Source of the DNA: Kingdonia uniflora
Taxonomy: Eukaryota > Streptophyta > Magnoliopsida > Ranunculales > Circaeasteraceae
Direction: 5' to 3'
Assembly: GCA_014058105.1 (NCBI GenBank)
Contig: JACGCM010000560.1
Location: 3,596,001-3,660,000 of the forward strand
DNA length: 64,000 bases
Shown here: positions 36,012-49,362 of the stretch, in pieces
How positions within the stretch are numbered: position 1 is the first letter of the stretch
Layout: each line of letters begins with the position of its first letter
Made by a program: the position numbers and the translations under genes
The notes under the pieces: model-generated
Told to the model about the DNA's origin: nothing
Seen by the model: only the letters and a program-made list of their open reading frames with translations
Databases searched by the model: none

Positions 36012-37088
36012 TCAGTGCATATGCTCAAGAAGAACGTTATAGTTAAAACGATGATCAGTATAAGAACTTTAAAGCTTAAAATATATCGTTAGATCATCAC
36101 CTACTGGATACCTATCTGCATCTACCCAGTTGAATATAATGGCCACCCTTTGCATATGCATTAAGGACTGTCTATACTTTGCCTAAGTTTAGATATTCCA
36201 ATTTAGACCATTTTATCTACTTTCCTTTATTCAATGATGGAAGGGAACATTGTTACGCAAAAACTGAAGGGGTCGTAAAATAATTATTTTTTTTCTCTTT
36301 ATATATTTCTAACAGTAACGTAATCGTTGTGGCGTCTTTTGCTAGGAGTGGTGGGAAAAGGTCATTTTTCTTTTCTTAATAGGTTTCATGGAGGAACATC
36401 TAAAGATTATAATAGTGGAGGAATCTCTAATATTCTATCTTCATTATTTTCATTTGTAAGTCCTTTGATGAACTTGAAACAGAGATGTTGCAGGCCAAGA
36501 AATTACAATAGGTAATTCTCCAATTTAAACATAATTATTTCCATTATATAGACATTGTGTTTCCATTTAGAGATTAGGATGTAATTGATCTGTAATTTCA
36601 GTAATTATTTGATATAAAACATAATTGATTCCCAAATTTTGTAGGCCCTTAATCTTTTTGATACTTCTGCGAATCGGTTCTGTGTTGGTGGAGCTATGAT
36701 GGATTATAGGTAAGTTAGAATTTATTTTCCCCTCAACCGTTTCTATTTCTCAAGCCCCATCTTTCCAGTCTTTTTCTCCTCCTTCCCCAACATAAAGAGT
36801 AATGATTATGAAACAAACACTAATGGTATGTTTTTGCCAAACCGTTTCTATTTCTCAAACCCCATATTTCCGCAAGATCTCTTTCAAGTATTCACACTTC
36901 TTTTATTTTTGATTTTGATTATTTTTCCTAAATCAATTGCAATCTACAGATGTTCCAATTGTTTGCTTCAATTCTCTACAACTTCTTCATAGGTTAGTGT
37001 TCTTTCTCTCTCTCTTTCTTTTTCTCTCTACATAGACTAAAACTTTTTAGATTTTGCTAATTTGGGCTTTTCTATAATGAATGGAGTA
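36012..37088 (+). other. Intron- and exon-like host sequence, unidentified
   Basis: A frame near 36380-36450 reads RFHGGTSKDYNSGGISNILS, and one near 36645-36710 reads LFDTSANRFCVGGAMMDYR ending at a GTAAG donor. These look like exons of one gene, which I do not recognise. CT-rich tracts lie near 37000-37030. Confidence 0.35.
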
Positions 37089-37490
37089 TGCTTAGTATAT
37101 TTGTTGAGTCCAGAAGGTAATAGTGAACCTGAGCTTAGTATATTTTTCATAAGGATTTGAAGTCAAATGATTACTCGAGCATCGTTGAAGATAGATGTAT
37201 AAGCTATTAGAATTAGAAAGGGGAGTAGAGAAAGTTGAGGCTTAAGGCATTTTTCAAAGATGCCAAAATGCAAATATTTTACCGCTTTCAGAGTTTGCTT
37301 AGTATATTTGTTGAGCCCAGAAGGTAATAGTGAACCTGAGCTTAGTATATTTTTTGTAAGGATTTGACGTCAAACGATTACTCGAGCATCGTTAAACATA
37401 GATGTATAAGCCATTAGAATGAGAAAGGGGAGTAGAGAAGTTGAGGCTTAAGGCATTTTTCATAGATGCCGAAATGCAAATATTTTACCG
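37089..37490. repeat. Tandem duplication, unit 207 bp
   Basis: TGCTTAGTATATTTGTTGAG starts both copies (37089 and 37296), and both end near AATGCAAATATTTTACCG. Differences are mainly substitutions. Confidence 0.93.
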
Positions 37491-40400
37491 GTTACAATCT
37501 TCGATAAGCATCCTCGAAGACTCAATGTTGGGTTTATTAGGCGTATCTATGATCGATATACCGGAGACAATTTGAAAATATTTTGGACGTTGAGGATCAG
37601 ATAGTTAAATAATACGAGAGACGATATTAATAGCAGACACCATGAAAATATATGGGTTTGATTTGCGTCTAGGTTGGAACTGATTAAATCCTAAAGAGTT
37701 CAAGTCACCCTCTATCGATCATTTTCTATTGTAACTACATGTATATTAAAATGTTAATTCCATAAGTGGACTATAAACCATAAGTGTCTCAAAAGTTTGT
37801 TCAATTAGTAAATGCGGCAAGGCCACAACTTACGATGGACTTTCTGCTAAAAGTCAGGCTCACATATTAACTATAAGTATCCGATCAAACAAAATAAAAG
37901 TCTAACTAAAGTGGTCTTAAATACAATATTATTAACCTTATTGTAATAATCTAAAAACAAAGAGTGCCAATAATATATAGATACAAAGTTCATACATACC
38001 AAAGAACTGGAAAATGAATTAAGAAGTAAATGTTTTACATGATTACTCTAATTTAAGTGAGCTTCCTCCATAGAGACCCTTTTGGAATGTGACGAAGACT
38101 TTACTTTGGGGAAGGCAAAGCCCGTCTTTGGAGGGTTATCATCAACAAGATTTCTCCTAAATTTCCTTGCACTCTAGAACAGCCTATTCACCCGAGATAA
38201 AAATATATTTATTTTCTCCATAGCCTATGAATATAAGATAACACTGATATTGCTAAGATATGTTCAGGAATGTATTTTGTGAGGCTTTTGAGACTGGTAT
38301 ATAGTGAAAGGCCAATATGTATCAAACATGAACTACTGTATTGGCTTTAGATAGACTGTAGTTTGTAATTTGTGCAATTGATTACTAAACATTTAACAAA
38401 ATGATGCACACAGTAAAAATTTAAGTGTTGAAGTCTAAAATCGGTTTGTTTTGGCATATAGGTTGGGAAATTAGAATATCCAAAGGCTTAACCAAAGCAC
38501 TTATTGCGTTAGGAGCACCACACAAAATCATTGAAAGTTATGGGGATTATTGAAAAATATAGGCTGATATTCTTTATGTAAACCAGATAATTGATATGTC
38601 AATATTTTTAACTTCATTTGTTTTTAATGTATATAAAATGCAATATTGTCAATTACCAAGTATATCTTTAATTTAGATATATTGTAGTACTTTAATCATG
38701 CACTATTTTTTTAAAATGAAACTCCATTGAGATATTTTGAATATGGATTGGTCCGATATCTGATTTATCATGATAAGTGCTACTGTAGTCCCCAACACAA
38801 GCCGTTGCTCTTCCAAATGCAACATCATTACAAATTATGATACATAAGTATAATCCCTGTATTCATGTTAACATCATAAGTACTAGTATGCTTGCATCCC
38901 TGTCCATATGCACTATATATTCCCAATAAACTATCACTATAGCCACATCTTGAACTAATAACCACCGCCATAAACACATTTGCTCATGCCATAACCATCA
39001 CATGACTTGGAAAAATAAATACTACCATAAATTTTTTAATGTTTCCCTATTATGATTGAAATTGGCCATAACCATCACACGACTTCAGCAAACATGTTTC
39101 TAATGTTTCTAATTATTGCCTTTTTTGCATTGCCTTTTCTTATCGTCAATTTTTTTCTTTGAAGACTATTAACCACCTATAAAGGGTAAAAAGGAAAAAG
39201 GTTTTCGATAAAATCGTGTATGCCACAGAAATACACTCACAAAATAAGACGAAGATTACAAAAATTATGATTTCTTACTACTCACTTATGATAAAAAGTC
39301 CTACAATTTTGGAGGAGAACCATGAGTGGAGTATCTTTTCGCATTAGTGTACCTTGAAATATCTTTGTACTTCTATGGTTCTGTCTAGGCCAGTGTTTAC
39401 TACAAATTCCATAAATTAGTGTACATTTCTACTATAGTACATATTGAACCATCTATCAGAGAGGGTGCAACAAAAGTGTCAGTGTGATATGCAAAACAAG
39501 CACATGTAACGTATATAGTAAGGACAATAGGCAAGGGCAATGCAAAATGTTAGTGTTTTTCATGAATAGACAAGCATAATTATGATACTGTTTGAAAAAG
39601 TTTGCAACCTCTTTAACAACCATATGGGTGGAAATCTCATATACATAACGATCACAATAGTTAAAATATAAACTAATAAGGTAATGGCTACCACCCTCAG
39701 ATACAATAATCAACGAGAATAAATAATCACAAACAAAAACTACATAATGACATAACATAATTTGTAAGAACTCCCAACTTTAATTTCATCTAAGGTAATC
39801 CTCGGCTATCAAAAATGGTAAGTACAGAGTGAACCTTCATTAGATTAACAGATTGAGGGCAGTATCTCCAGTTAGTTTTCCTAGACAGATCAAAAGCAGC
39901 ATGTTAGCTAAGGTACCAAATAAATAAAATTGAAACACTCATCAACTTAAGTTTTCTACACTTAATAGAACTCCAAAAGATATGTATAGCATGTACCTGT
40001 GCAAGCAGACAAAACTCATAATAGCCATGTAGATGTTAGTCAGCCTTTAGGCGAAGCAAGATGGACAGACTCACCAAGCAAAGACCCGGTAATGATTTCC
40101 TAGGTTATGACTTCCTTCCCCATCCTTGGCAGAAGTGTTTGGTTTCAAACTCAAGTTCAAATGGACGAGACAACGTCCTGCATCTGTTTAGTAATCATCC
40201 TTCATGACCAGCTAGAGATTAGAATATCAGACTAGCTACGGGCCAGACTCTCCTCTTGGACTAGATACGGATCATCGCCTTGGTTATGCTTCATTAACCA
40301 ACACATATCTAAGAAAACTCATAGCTCTTTGCGTTGCCTTTTCCTATCGAAGCTCTTCCAACCTAGATTTTGTGACCCACCATTCCTTTTTCAACCTAGT

Positions 40401-40936
40401 GTTAAGAAACAAGTTGAATTCTTGGATAATATTGGAATTCTTAGATCATAGTACTCCTATAATGATTTTTGTGATTGATCTCATGGGTTAAAATTCTAAT
40501 AATTTATGTCCATATTCAGTTTTCTCTTATGTTCAGATTTAACTATTTATGAAGTAAATGTTTTAGCTTATGAGATTATAGTATTCTTTAAATTATCTTT
40601 TATTTCAATATACCCTTGGTATTTAGATTTTGTTAATATAATAATTCTATTTTGCAATTCTAATATCCAGGAAAATTTGGATCTACACAAATAAAGATAT
40701 TGATTAAAATGTCATTGCCTATTTGAGTTAATCTGCGAATTGGTGAGTAGATCGCTTGCTTCTAGGATCTTTCATGTACCTTTTGACACTCTATTGTACC
40801 AAATACCATCTAGAATCTTTTTATCATCAATTTTTTTAACATTGAATTTTTTTTTCTGTTTATTTCTTGAATTATTTTTCAGGACTAACTCAAATATCTA
40901 TCATTCTCTTTTACAACTGGGGGATTAAAATTATTA
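37491..40936. other. Long AT-rich stretch without a recognised gene
   Basis: I see no convincing coding sequence, RNA gene or transposon end. A 100-codon minus-strand frame (39456-39758) is hydrophobic and low-complexity and probably not a gene. Confidence 0.5.
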
Positions 40937-43900
40937 ATGTCGCAGCATCAAAGTAGACTGAATAAGGCGAATATGTTTATTTCGAACCTTCCAGCTGGTA
41001 TGAGCGCGTCAGATCAAAGACGTAAAAAGAAAATCCCGATACCTAAGGTATATTAGAAATTATACATTAATAAAATAGGCAACCAAATACAATATTTGAT
41101 CTTTTTATTAATGTTAAATCACCAAGTTTTCTCTTGGTAAGACTCTCCTTTTTTAAAATTCAAGGTCCTCTCAAGATTGAATGTCAGTAATTTTTAATTT
41201 GACTATACGACAAAAGTAAGTACCATGTATATGCTTTAAAATTGCCATAATGACAAAAATGGAGTATATACCAACGGTTGATTTAACTATACCCTCCGAA
41301 AGATCATGCAAAGATGGCTACTCTTCGCCGCAATGTGATGGAAGTAATATAGAAAAGGGAAAAGAACAAAAATTGGGCAAACAACATAAAGGTAAAGCCC
41401 CCCTAATATCTACCCAAGGCTGCGCGATTCCAGCTGGTGAAGCTCAAAGCTTGGTGGAGCAAATGCCAACAAAGGGTGCATTGGGATAACGTGCAAGACG
41501 AGAAAGAGAGCAAAAACCAAACATCCCTGTAGATTCAAAAAAATTGAAACCTCAAACACAGTTTAAATCTACCCAAATTGACCCCGATCCAGCAAGTTTT
41601 ATTCCAAACTTGGTGGATGAAATGCCAACGGCTGATTTAGCTGTACCCTCCCAAAGCTCATGCAAAGAGGGTCCCTTAGCAGGCACTCCGTCGTAATGGG
41701 ATCTAAGTGATATAGCAAAGGGAAAAGTACAAAAAGTGATCAAACAACATAACCCTAGTGGTACTCAAATCTTGGTGGAGCAGATGCTAACAAAGCGTGC
41801 ATTGGGGCAGCGTGCAAGACGAGAAAGAAAGCAAAAACAAAACGTACCATGGGATCCAAAAAAATAGGAACCTCAAACACAGGCTAAATCTACCCACTTC
41901 GACCCCAATCCAGTAAGTGTGATTCCAAACTTGGTAGAGCAAATGCCAATGACTGATTTAACTACACCCTTCGGAAGATCATGCAAAGAAGCCCCTCCAA
42001 TATCTACCCAAGGCGGCGTGATTCCGGCTGCTGGAACTCAAAACTTGGTGGAGTAGATGCCAACAAAGCGTACATTGGGCCAACGTGCAAGACGAGAAAG
42101 AGAGCAAAAACAAAACGTGCCTTGGGATTCAAAAAGATAGGAACCTCAAACACATGCTAATTCTACCCAAATCGACCCCGATCCAGCAAGTGCTGTTCCA
42201 AACTTGGTGGAGCAACTACCAATGGCTGATTTAACTACACCCTCCAAATGATCATGGAAAAAGGGCTCCCTATCACACGCTCTGCCGCAATGTGATCGAA
42301 GTAATATAGAAAAGGCAAAAGTACACAAATCGGGCAAACAACATAAGCCTAAAGCCCCTCCAATATCTACCCAAGGTGGTGCAATTCCAGTTGGTGGAAC
42401 TCAAAAATTGGTGAAGCAGATGCCAACAAAGTGTGCATTGGAACAGTGTGCAAGATCTATCCAAAGCGTCCCCGTTCTAGCAAGTGTCGTTCCAAACGTG
42501 AACTAGCACAACATGCAAGGCGGGAACGCAAAAAAAACATCAACCTCTCGCTATACCTAACCCATTAAAAAGCCAAAAAAGCTTTTTGTGATACAGACAC
42601 AAATATTGTTGGAACTAATGCCCATTCAATTCCAGAAGCTTCTGTAACTACGTTTAATACTACGTAAGTGTTTATTAATTTAGTTGCGAATTTAATGGAA
42701 TCTACACACTCAAATAACCATACTTACATTGTTACAGTGTTTATCCTAATGAGCAATTTAGTTTTACCCATGAATATGGAGAATCCTCGAAGAATGACTC
42801 ATTAAATCAGACATTTGAAATTGGGGAATCTTCAAAGGGAAGTTATATCAAGTTAGTTTATCCTTCTTATTATAAAAAAATAATAATAAATGATCGCAAT
42901 AGTTAACTTCGTCTCACTTGCAGATCGAACACAGTGCCACAACTTCTTTTTGATGACATCTTTTGTAATGATGACGACTTGGACTCATACGTTGAAAATG
43001 TGATTACTCAAATAGTCCAAGAAGCGCGTCATAATTTAGGAGTTATAGATATTGTGTGCCCATCATGTAGTGCACTACATTGGTCGGATGAACGATTGAC
43101 AAACTCGCCCAAATGTCGGCCACTTTTTGGGACATGCTGCCTTCAAGGAAAAATAAGGTTACCACTTCTTGATGCACTCCCACCTGCGATCCAATCATTG
43201 TTTGATGACGACTCCACCCATGCACTCCGAAAGCATATCTGTCAGTATAATGCCTCTAATGCTTTCACGAGTCTTGGTATAACAATGGATAACTGGGTAA
43301 TAAATGGACGAGGTCCATTACCATTCTCAATCCACGGAGAGTTGCGCCATCGAAGCGGTGCATTATTACCCGATCAAGACAAACGTACAAGCTATGCTCA
43401 ACTTTATATTTATGACTCTTCTGTAGCTTTAAATGAATGTGCCGAATGAAACCCACAATTAAATGCATGTCTTGGATATTATTCAAGCTAATTTGTTGGA
43501 GCAAAATCATTTTGTCCGAATGTATCGGCAGGCGTACGAAGTTCTGAAGGAGGCTTCTTTGTTAACTAAACATGATGTTAATATTCGGGCACATCTTCAT
43601 TGCAGCTCAAGAACAGATCGTCGACGATATAACCTCCCCTCAATAGATGAGATTGCAGTTATACTACCAGGGGATGGTCATGAACCATGTAGTATGAGAG
43701 ATATCATTGTATATCTCATGGGAGATAGAAAACTGATGCGGATAAATAAATGCCACCTAGCTTATCTCCCATTACATTATGTGTTGTTGTTTCCTCGTGG
43801 GCAACTAGGATGGGCGCCTAATTTGTTGCATTGGGATGTTAACTACAAAAAACCATAAGAGGATTTACTTACCTTAAAGGACTTCTATTCATATCGACTC

Positions 43901-46900
43901 TTCCAGCGTCACACTGAATATTCATCTATTTTACGTGGAGGACGATTGTTCTAAGAATTTCTGGTGGATTCTTGGACTTCAGCTGAGCAAAATCGTCTGA
44001 ATTACCATAGAATTAATTAAAGCAAACTTCGTTCCAAACTATATGGTAGATTGGCTGATTTTGTTGGTATCGGGTTGAATTCTAATGATGTTGGCAAAAT
44101 GTTAATTCTTCCTTCGTCTTTCATTGGTGGTCTAAGACACATGTCCAAGAATTTCCAAGATTCGATGGAAATCATGCATCATAATAACCATCCAGATATT
44201 TTCTTGATAATGACAGCAAATCCAAATTGGCCCAAAATTAAAAAAGCACTTCTGCTGTATCAAAATATTATTGATCGCCCTGATTTAGTCACACGCGTTT
44301 TTGAGCTAAAGCGACGTGCTTTTAATGAAAGAAATAATGAAAAACAAAGTCTTCGAAAAATTTGTAGCACATGTCTTCACGATTGAGTTTCAAAAATGAG
44401 GCTTACCACATATGCATGCATTGTTTTTCCTAGAACAGTCGGCCAAGATTCATACTGCTGGCCAAGTCGATAAGATAGTATCAGCCAAATTTCCTGATGA
44501 AAATAAGGATCCAGCATTATTTCAAACTATTAAACGGTGTATGGATCACGGTTTATGTGGTGATAGAAATCCTAAGTTGCGTGTATGGAAAATGGGAAGT
44601 GTACAAGAAGTTATCCAAGAGATTTTGCAGAAACAGCGACAATGGCTACAGACGGGTATCCTGTATACTGTCATCGAAAGTCGGATAATATAATTGAATT
44701 ATTAAGTGGGAAAAGGGTCGACAATAGAGACGTAGTTCCCCATAACCCACACTTGACTAGGATGTTCGATTGTCATATTAATGTTGAAGTATGAGCAGGA
44801 ATACAATGTGTAAAATATATACACAAGTATATTTACAAGGGCCATGATCGTACGACGATGATATTAACGGGGTATGATGAAATTCAACAATATCTTGATT
44901 CAAGATATATAGGACCATCGGAAGCTGCCTGGCGTATATTCAAATATAAAATACATAGTGAGATGCCCACAGTGATTAGATTAGCACTACATCTACCTGG
45001 AATGTACAAAGTAGTCTACGATGAAAAAGAGCACATAGAAAATGTTGTTTCTAGAGCAGCAAATCAATGATCAACACTTACAGGTTTTTCCGCATATTGC
45101 GCTGAAAATGAGTATGCAAGAGTTTATACTTACCAAGAATTTCCCGAATTTCATGTTTGGCATGATAGCCCGGGTATATGGCTGCCACGATCGCAATGTA
45201 AAGCAATTGGTAGAGTTTATTTTGCAGCCCCAAATTCAGGAGAGAGGTTTTACCTTCGTCTGCTTCTAACTGTCGTAAAAGGACCTAAATCTTATGAACA
45301 TTTGCATACTGTAAATGGCATTATCCACGATACTTTTAAATTTGCATGTGCAACAATGTGGATGCTTAAAGATGACAAAGAATGGATACAATGTCTAGAA
45401 GAAGCTTCAATCATGCAGACTGGACATCAACTTAGGCAACTTTTTAGTGTCATACTCATCAACTGTAATCCAGTCAATCCAGATGTGTTGTGGAATAAGT
45501 TTTCGATTAACTTATGTGATGATCTTAAACTTAAAATTAAAGATACATATCAAATGCCAAAACCTATAGAGCATCAGGTTACAGACTATGGGCTATATTT
45601 ATTAGAGAAACTACTCCTTGAGGAAGATAAAACTCTGGCAAATTTCAAACCAATGCCAAAAACAATTGAAAATTGGTCTGAACACATTAAGAATCGACAA
45701 ATATGGGAGTAAAAGCACTTAAACCATGCTGATCAACATATGGAGTCTCTAGCTAATGTTGTCCGCCTCAACGAGGAACAACGTAAGGCTTACGACGCTG
45801 CCATTAATTCTGTTAAAAATGATAATGGGTCAGTTTTCTTTTTAAATGGGGCTCCTGGTACGAGAACTTTTTTTGCATACAACTCTATAGCAGCTAATAT
45901 TCGTGGCAAAGGACAAATATGTATTATGGTTGCCTCATCAGCTATTGCATCGTTGTTGCTAAATGGGGGTCGCACATCTCACTCAACATTCCAAATACCT
46001 ATCGATGTCTTTGAAAACATAATGTGCAGTTTCTCAAAGCAATCAAAAGATACTGAGTAATTTAGAAAGACCAAACTTATTATTTGGGATGAAGTACCAA
46101 TGCAACATAGAAATTATGTTGAGGTAGTGGATCGGACTCTCCAAGATATACTTAACAATGTGATACCATTTGGGGGCATCACAATTGTTTTAGGTGGTGA
46201 TTTTCGGAAAATCCTTCAACTTGTACCAAGAGGCATTCGTGAAGATATCATTTCAGCATCTTTAAGGCGATCTTATATATGGAGACATGTCAAAGTGTTG
46301 ACACTTTCACAGAACATGCGATTAAGCAACGTCAATTCTAAAAGTGCAAAGTTTGCAGAGACATAGTTGGAGGTAACCATAATTTACTTAGATTGAATAT
46401 TTTTAAAATTAAATTAATTTTTCACTAACTACAATAGTTACAACTTGGGTGTAGCTTGGAGTCAACCCGAAATAAACTATTCATTTGCCATCTACAATAA
46501 ACAAATGTCTGGCCCTAGAAGAGCTCATCTATATAATTTACCCACAGTTGTAAGAACTTAAAACGATGCCAACACGTTACTTGACTGAGCATACTATTCT
46601 ATCGGCACGTAATGATGACGTTAGCTTCATAAACGCACGAGCTTTAGAAATGATGTCCGGGGAAGAAATTGTCTATTTTGCTGCAGATCAATTATCAAAA
46701 GATGACTGATGATCAGACAATTAGTAACAAGTATCCAACCGAGTTCATAAATTCCCTTGATCCTCCTGGGCTACCACCATTCAAATTAAAGTTAAAAGTG
46801 GGGTGTCCTGTAATGTTATTACGTAATCTCGCACTGAAAAATGGTCTTTGCAACAAAACAAGATTAATGGTAGTACGATGTGCAAAGCGATTAATAGAGG

Positions 46901-47217
46901 CAAAAATTTTGACCGGAGAAAAGGCGGGCAACTTAGTATTTATACCAAGGATATCTCTATCTCCGACCCCCGGTGAGTTTCCATTTACTATGAAATGGAG
47001 GCAGTTCCCATTACGAATGGCTTTTATAATGACTATCAGCAAGTCACAAGGTTAATCCGTTAAGTTTGTTGGAATTGATCTAAGGAATCCAGTTTTTAGC
47101 CATGGGCATCTTTATGTAGCATTGTCAAGGTGTACTTTTCCAAACATAATTAATGTTCATTTTCCACCAGATGATGATACAACAACTAATATCCTTTACC
47201 CAGATGCTCTGTTATAG
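40937..47217 (+). pseudogene. Helitron Rep-helicase (RepHel), near full length but decayed
   Basis: A possible first exon (40937-41047) gives MSQHQSRLNKANMFISNLP then RRKKK, ending at a GTAT donor. A repetitive N-terminal region follows (41250-42540). The zinc-finger region (42934-43150) reads CPSCSALHWSDERL and FGTCC. The Rep domain keeps the HUH motif GLPHMHAL (about 44400) and the two-tyrosine motif KYIHKYIYKGHDR (about 44810), with LPSSFIGGLRHM and NPNWP between. The PIF1-like helicase starts near 45740. Its Walker A reads FFLNGAPGTRT, lacking the catalytic lysine, while Walker B (LIIWDE) is kept. The end (SKSQG, then VALSRC) reaches a stop at 47217. The protein would nick and unwind DNA for rolling-circle transposition. 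At least ten stops and frameshifts, for example at 43856, 44395, 44792 and 45070, make it inactive. Confidence 0.92.
41400..42540 (+). repeat. Degenerate repeats in the RepHel N-terminal coding region
   Basis: Units of about 270-360 bp recur. GTGCAAGACGAGAAAG occurs at 41491, 41811 and 42085, and decayed versions at 42447 and about 42505. Each unit also has ATCTACCCAA, CCGATCCAGCAAG-like and GGTGGAGCAGATGCCAAC blocks. They encode basic RARRERKQK motifs separated by Pro/Thr-rich spacers, a plausible nuclear-localisation or DNA-binding repeat. Stops interrupt the units. Confidence 0.75.
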
Positions 47218-48253
47218 GTAAAAGCTAAATCCTAAACTTTTAACATTATTTTTGAAAGACTTGCAAATCTTCTTCATATGTTCTTACTTTTCTTTCTAAA
47301 TCTTTTTTTTTCTAGAGTCCCATATGCCAATACATATCATGTGTTTCTTATTTTCTTGGATACCCTAAATTCATCTTTGAGTAGTTTATTTTGTAATTAT
47401 GTTCCTTTATTTATTGGTTGCATAATTGGTTGTTTTTCCCTAATATTTTCCTCAAAAATGGAAACACCCTACTTGGGTACGAGTTAAGTACTTCATCTAT
47501 GTAATAATTATTTTTTTCACTTTTTTTTAAATAGATTTTTAAAATATTTTTCTACTTACTATCTTATAGGTTTTCTTCATACATGAAGAAACCGATGGTT
47601 AATTTGTTGTGAGGGGACGTAACAGCGTTATAGGCTGAGAAGTTCTTCACAAAACACATAGAAAAAGAGGTAAATTTAGCAATGCGATCAGGTTTGATTT
47701 GATATTTCTAATAAGTAGAAGTGTTTGTGATTAATGATCATGCATGATTTGCTATGGAATTAGGGTCATACCGAGTCACACGCTCCGGTCGTACTCGATA
47801 ATGGCGTTACCTATATGTTTATACAATACAACAATATTTTCCTTATGGCAGCGATGAGGCAAAATTGTAATGCGGCCAATATGATACTCTTTTTACACCG
47901 GGTTTCCCATGTAAGACTTTCTTTAGGAAACTTTAATTATAGTAAATATGTTTATATAGCAGAATGTGGTATGAACTATTATGGCATAAAACAGTTGTAT
48001 TTTGGCATTTATGTCGATGCCATGTTGAAGCATTTAGGCGTCTGGTTAGCATATATGATTGCATGTCGGCATCTATATTGACGCTGTGGTAATGCATTTA
48101 CGTGTTATACCATTTCAGCATGCATTTAGGTGTTACACATGTTTTACACGGACAACGTTCTTTGATCTAAACGTCTGCCTTAGCAGGCCACGCCAGATGC
48201 GAAGATAGACGAATGCCAGATGCTAAGTTATTTTTGTTTTGTTACTATTAAAG
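47218..48253. other. Stretch downstream of RepHel without a gene
   Basis: AT-rich, with no clear Helitron hairpin plus CTRR. An 88-codon frame at 47815-48081 is not recognised. Confidence 0.5.
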
Positions 48254-48727
48254 GTTTTTAAGCATTATTTTGAAGAGTTCGAAGAAGAATCCCTTAGAAA
48301 TAACATTGTGGTCATGGTAAGAATGCATTTCTCGGTTTCTTTTTTTGAATCTAAAGTTTGTCCTATTTCATATTGATAAGATAAAATTTTACTAGTACAT
48401 TAGGTGACACACTTTTCTTTTTGGAAGTATGAATTACTTGACGAAATGATGAACTTCGGCTACCCTCAGTATATAGAAGCCAAGATTCTCAATGAATTTT
48501 TCAAGACAGATGCCTATAGGATGGAAGTTATTCAGCGACCTCCGATGGCTATAACTAATACAGTATCTTGGCGTAGTAAAGGGATAAGATATATAAAAAA
48601 ATGAAGTAAGTTAATTTTTGTTTGGGTTGTTAACTCTTATTATTTTTGATTTCATTGCTACCAGTAAACATCATTTTGAAAGTTTTGTTTATACTTAATT
48701 AGGTGTTCCTGGATGGCATCATTCAAG
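48254..48727 (+). pseudogene. AP1M: AP-1 complex subunit mu, internal exon fragments
   Basis: Exon 48254-48316 gives VFKHYFEEFEEESLRNNIVV and a GTAAG donor. Exon about 48422-48604 gives YELLDEMMNFGYPQYIEAKI, then TDAYRMEVIQRPPMAITN and VSWRSKGIRY. A one-base insertion shifts the frame just before the donor. A third exon starts at 48703 with VFLDGII. This is the linker between the longin-like N-domain and the cargo-binding mu-homology domain of the clathrin adaptor AP-1 medium subunit, which acts at the trans-Golgi network and endosomes. The N-terminal and most C-terminal parts are missing. The third exon runs straight into sequence of a different gene. Confidence 0.92.
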
Positions 48728-49362
48728 AAGTTGCCATAACTGAGTTAACAGAGTCATCTGACTCTGAAGAAGACTCTAAAGAATTGGAGGGCTTGCCAAA
48801 ATCCTCAGCAATATAAGGAAATGGAGAAGGTGAATTACCAAACAATTCCTCCAAGGATTCTATTCCCACAAAACCTGAAATCAAGTTTGAAAAGTGCTAA
48901 AGAATTATCTGTCTTGATGCCATACGTGCCAATGCAGAATGGGTCCCATATTCCCTCACCCAAGCTGGTGTGTCCACGGAAATTACTCAGCATTTAGCCG
49001 AGTTAGTCGGACTAAAGGATTATGACAACCTGGAGTAATGCAGGATATTCCATGCAGCCCGGCTGGTTTCTATCCTTGAAGCTTATGTGCTTTATGATCA
49101 TGAGCAATGAGTGGCATACTCTCCACGATAATTGTTGTGATAGAAGAGGACCATGCGGCCTTCTGGTGTTTTTTGCCAGTTTCATGAGAAAAGCACAACA
49201 TAACTTCAGACTCGACAAAGAGGGGATCACTGCACAGCTTATGACTATATCAAAGATCATTAAATTCAAAGACCCAAACCTCTTCAAGCATCTTGAAAAG
49301 CTTCAAGCTGATAATTGCTTCTTCGTATACAGAATAACCCTGTCTACGATTAGGTTTGATTA
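48728..49362 (+). pseudogene. TBC/Rab-GAP domain fragment
   Basis: After an acidic linker (TESSDSEEDSKELEG), the frame gives AIRANAEWVPYSLTQAGVST, LAELVGLKDYDNLE, a stop, then CRIFHAARLVSILEAYVLYD. A second frame continues EEDHAAFW, and a third gives FMRKAQHNFRLDKEG, ISKIIKFKDPNLFKHLEKLQ and FFVYR. This order matches plant TBC1-domain GTPase-activating proteins, which switch off Rab GTPases in vesicle traffic. The IxxDxxR arginine-finger segment is absent, and the YxQ glutamine-finger site is destroyed by a stop and frameshift. No introns are obvious here, unlike in the neighbouring AP-1 mu piece. Confidence 0.88.

Noticed and set aside
43043..43510. Minus-strand frames opposite the Helitron Rep gene
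   Set aside because: Shadows; the plus strand carries the recognised zinc-finger and Rep motifs.
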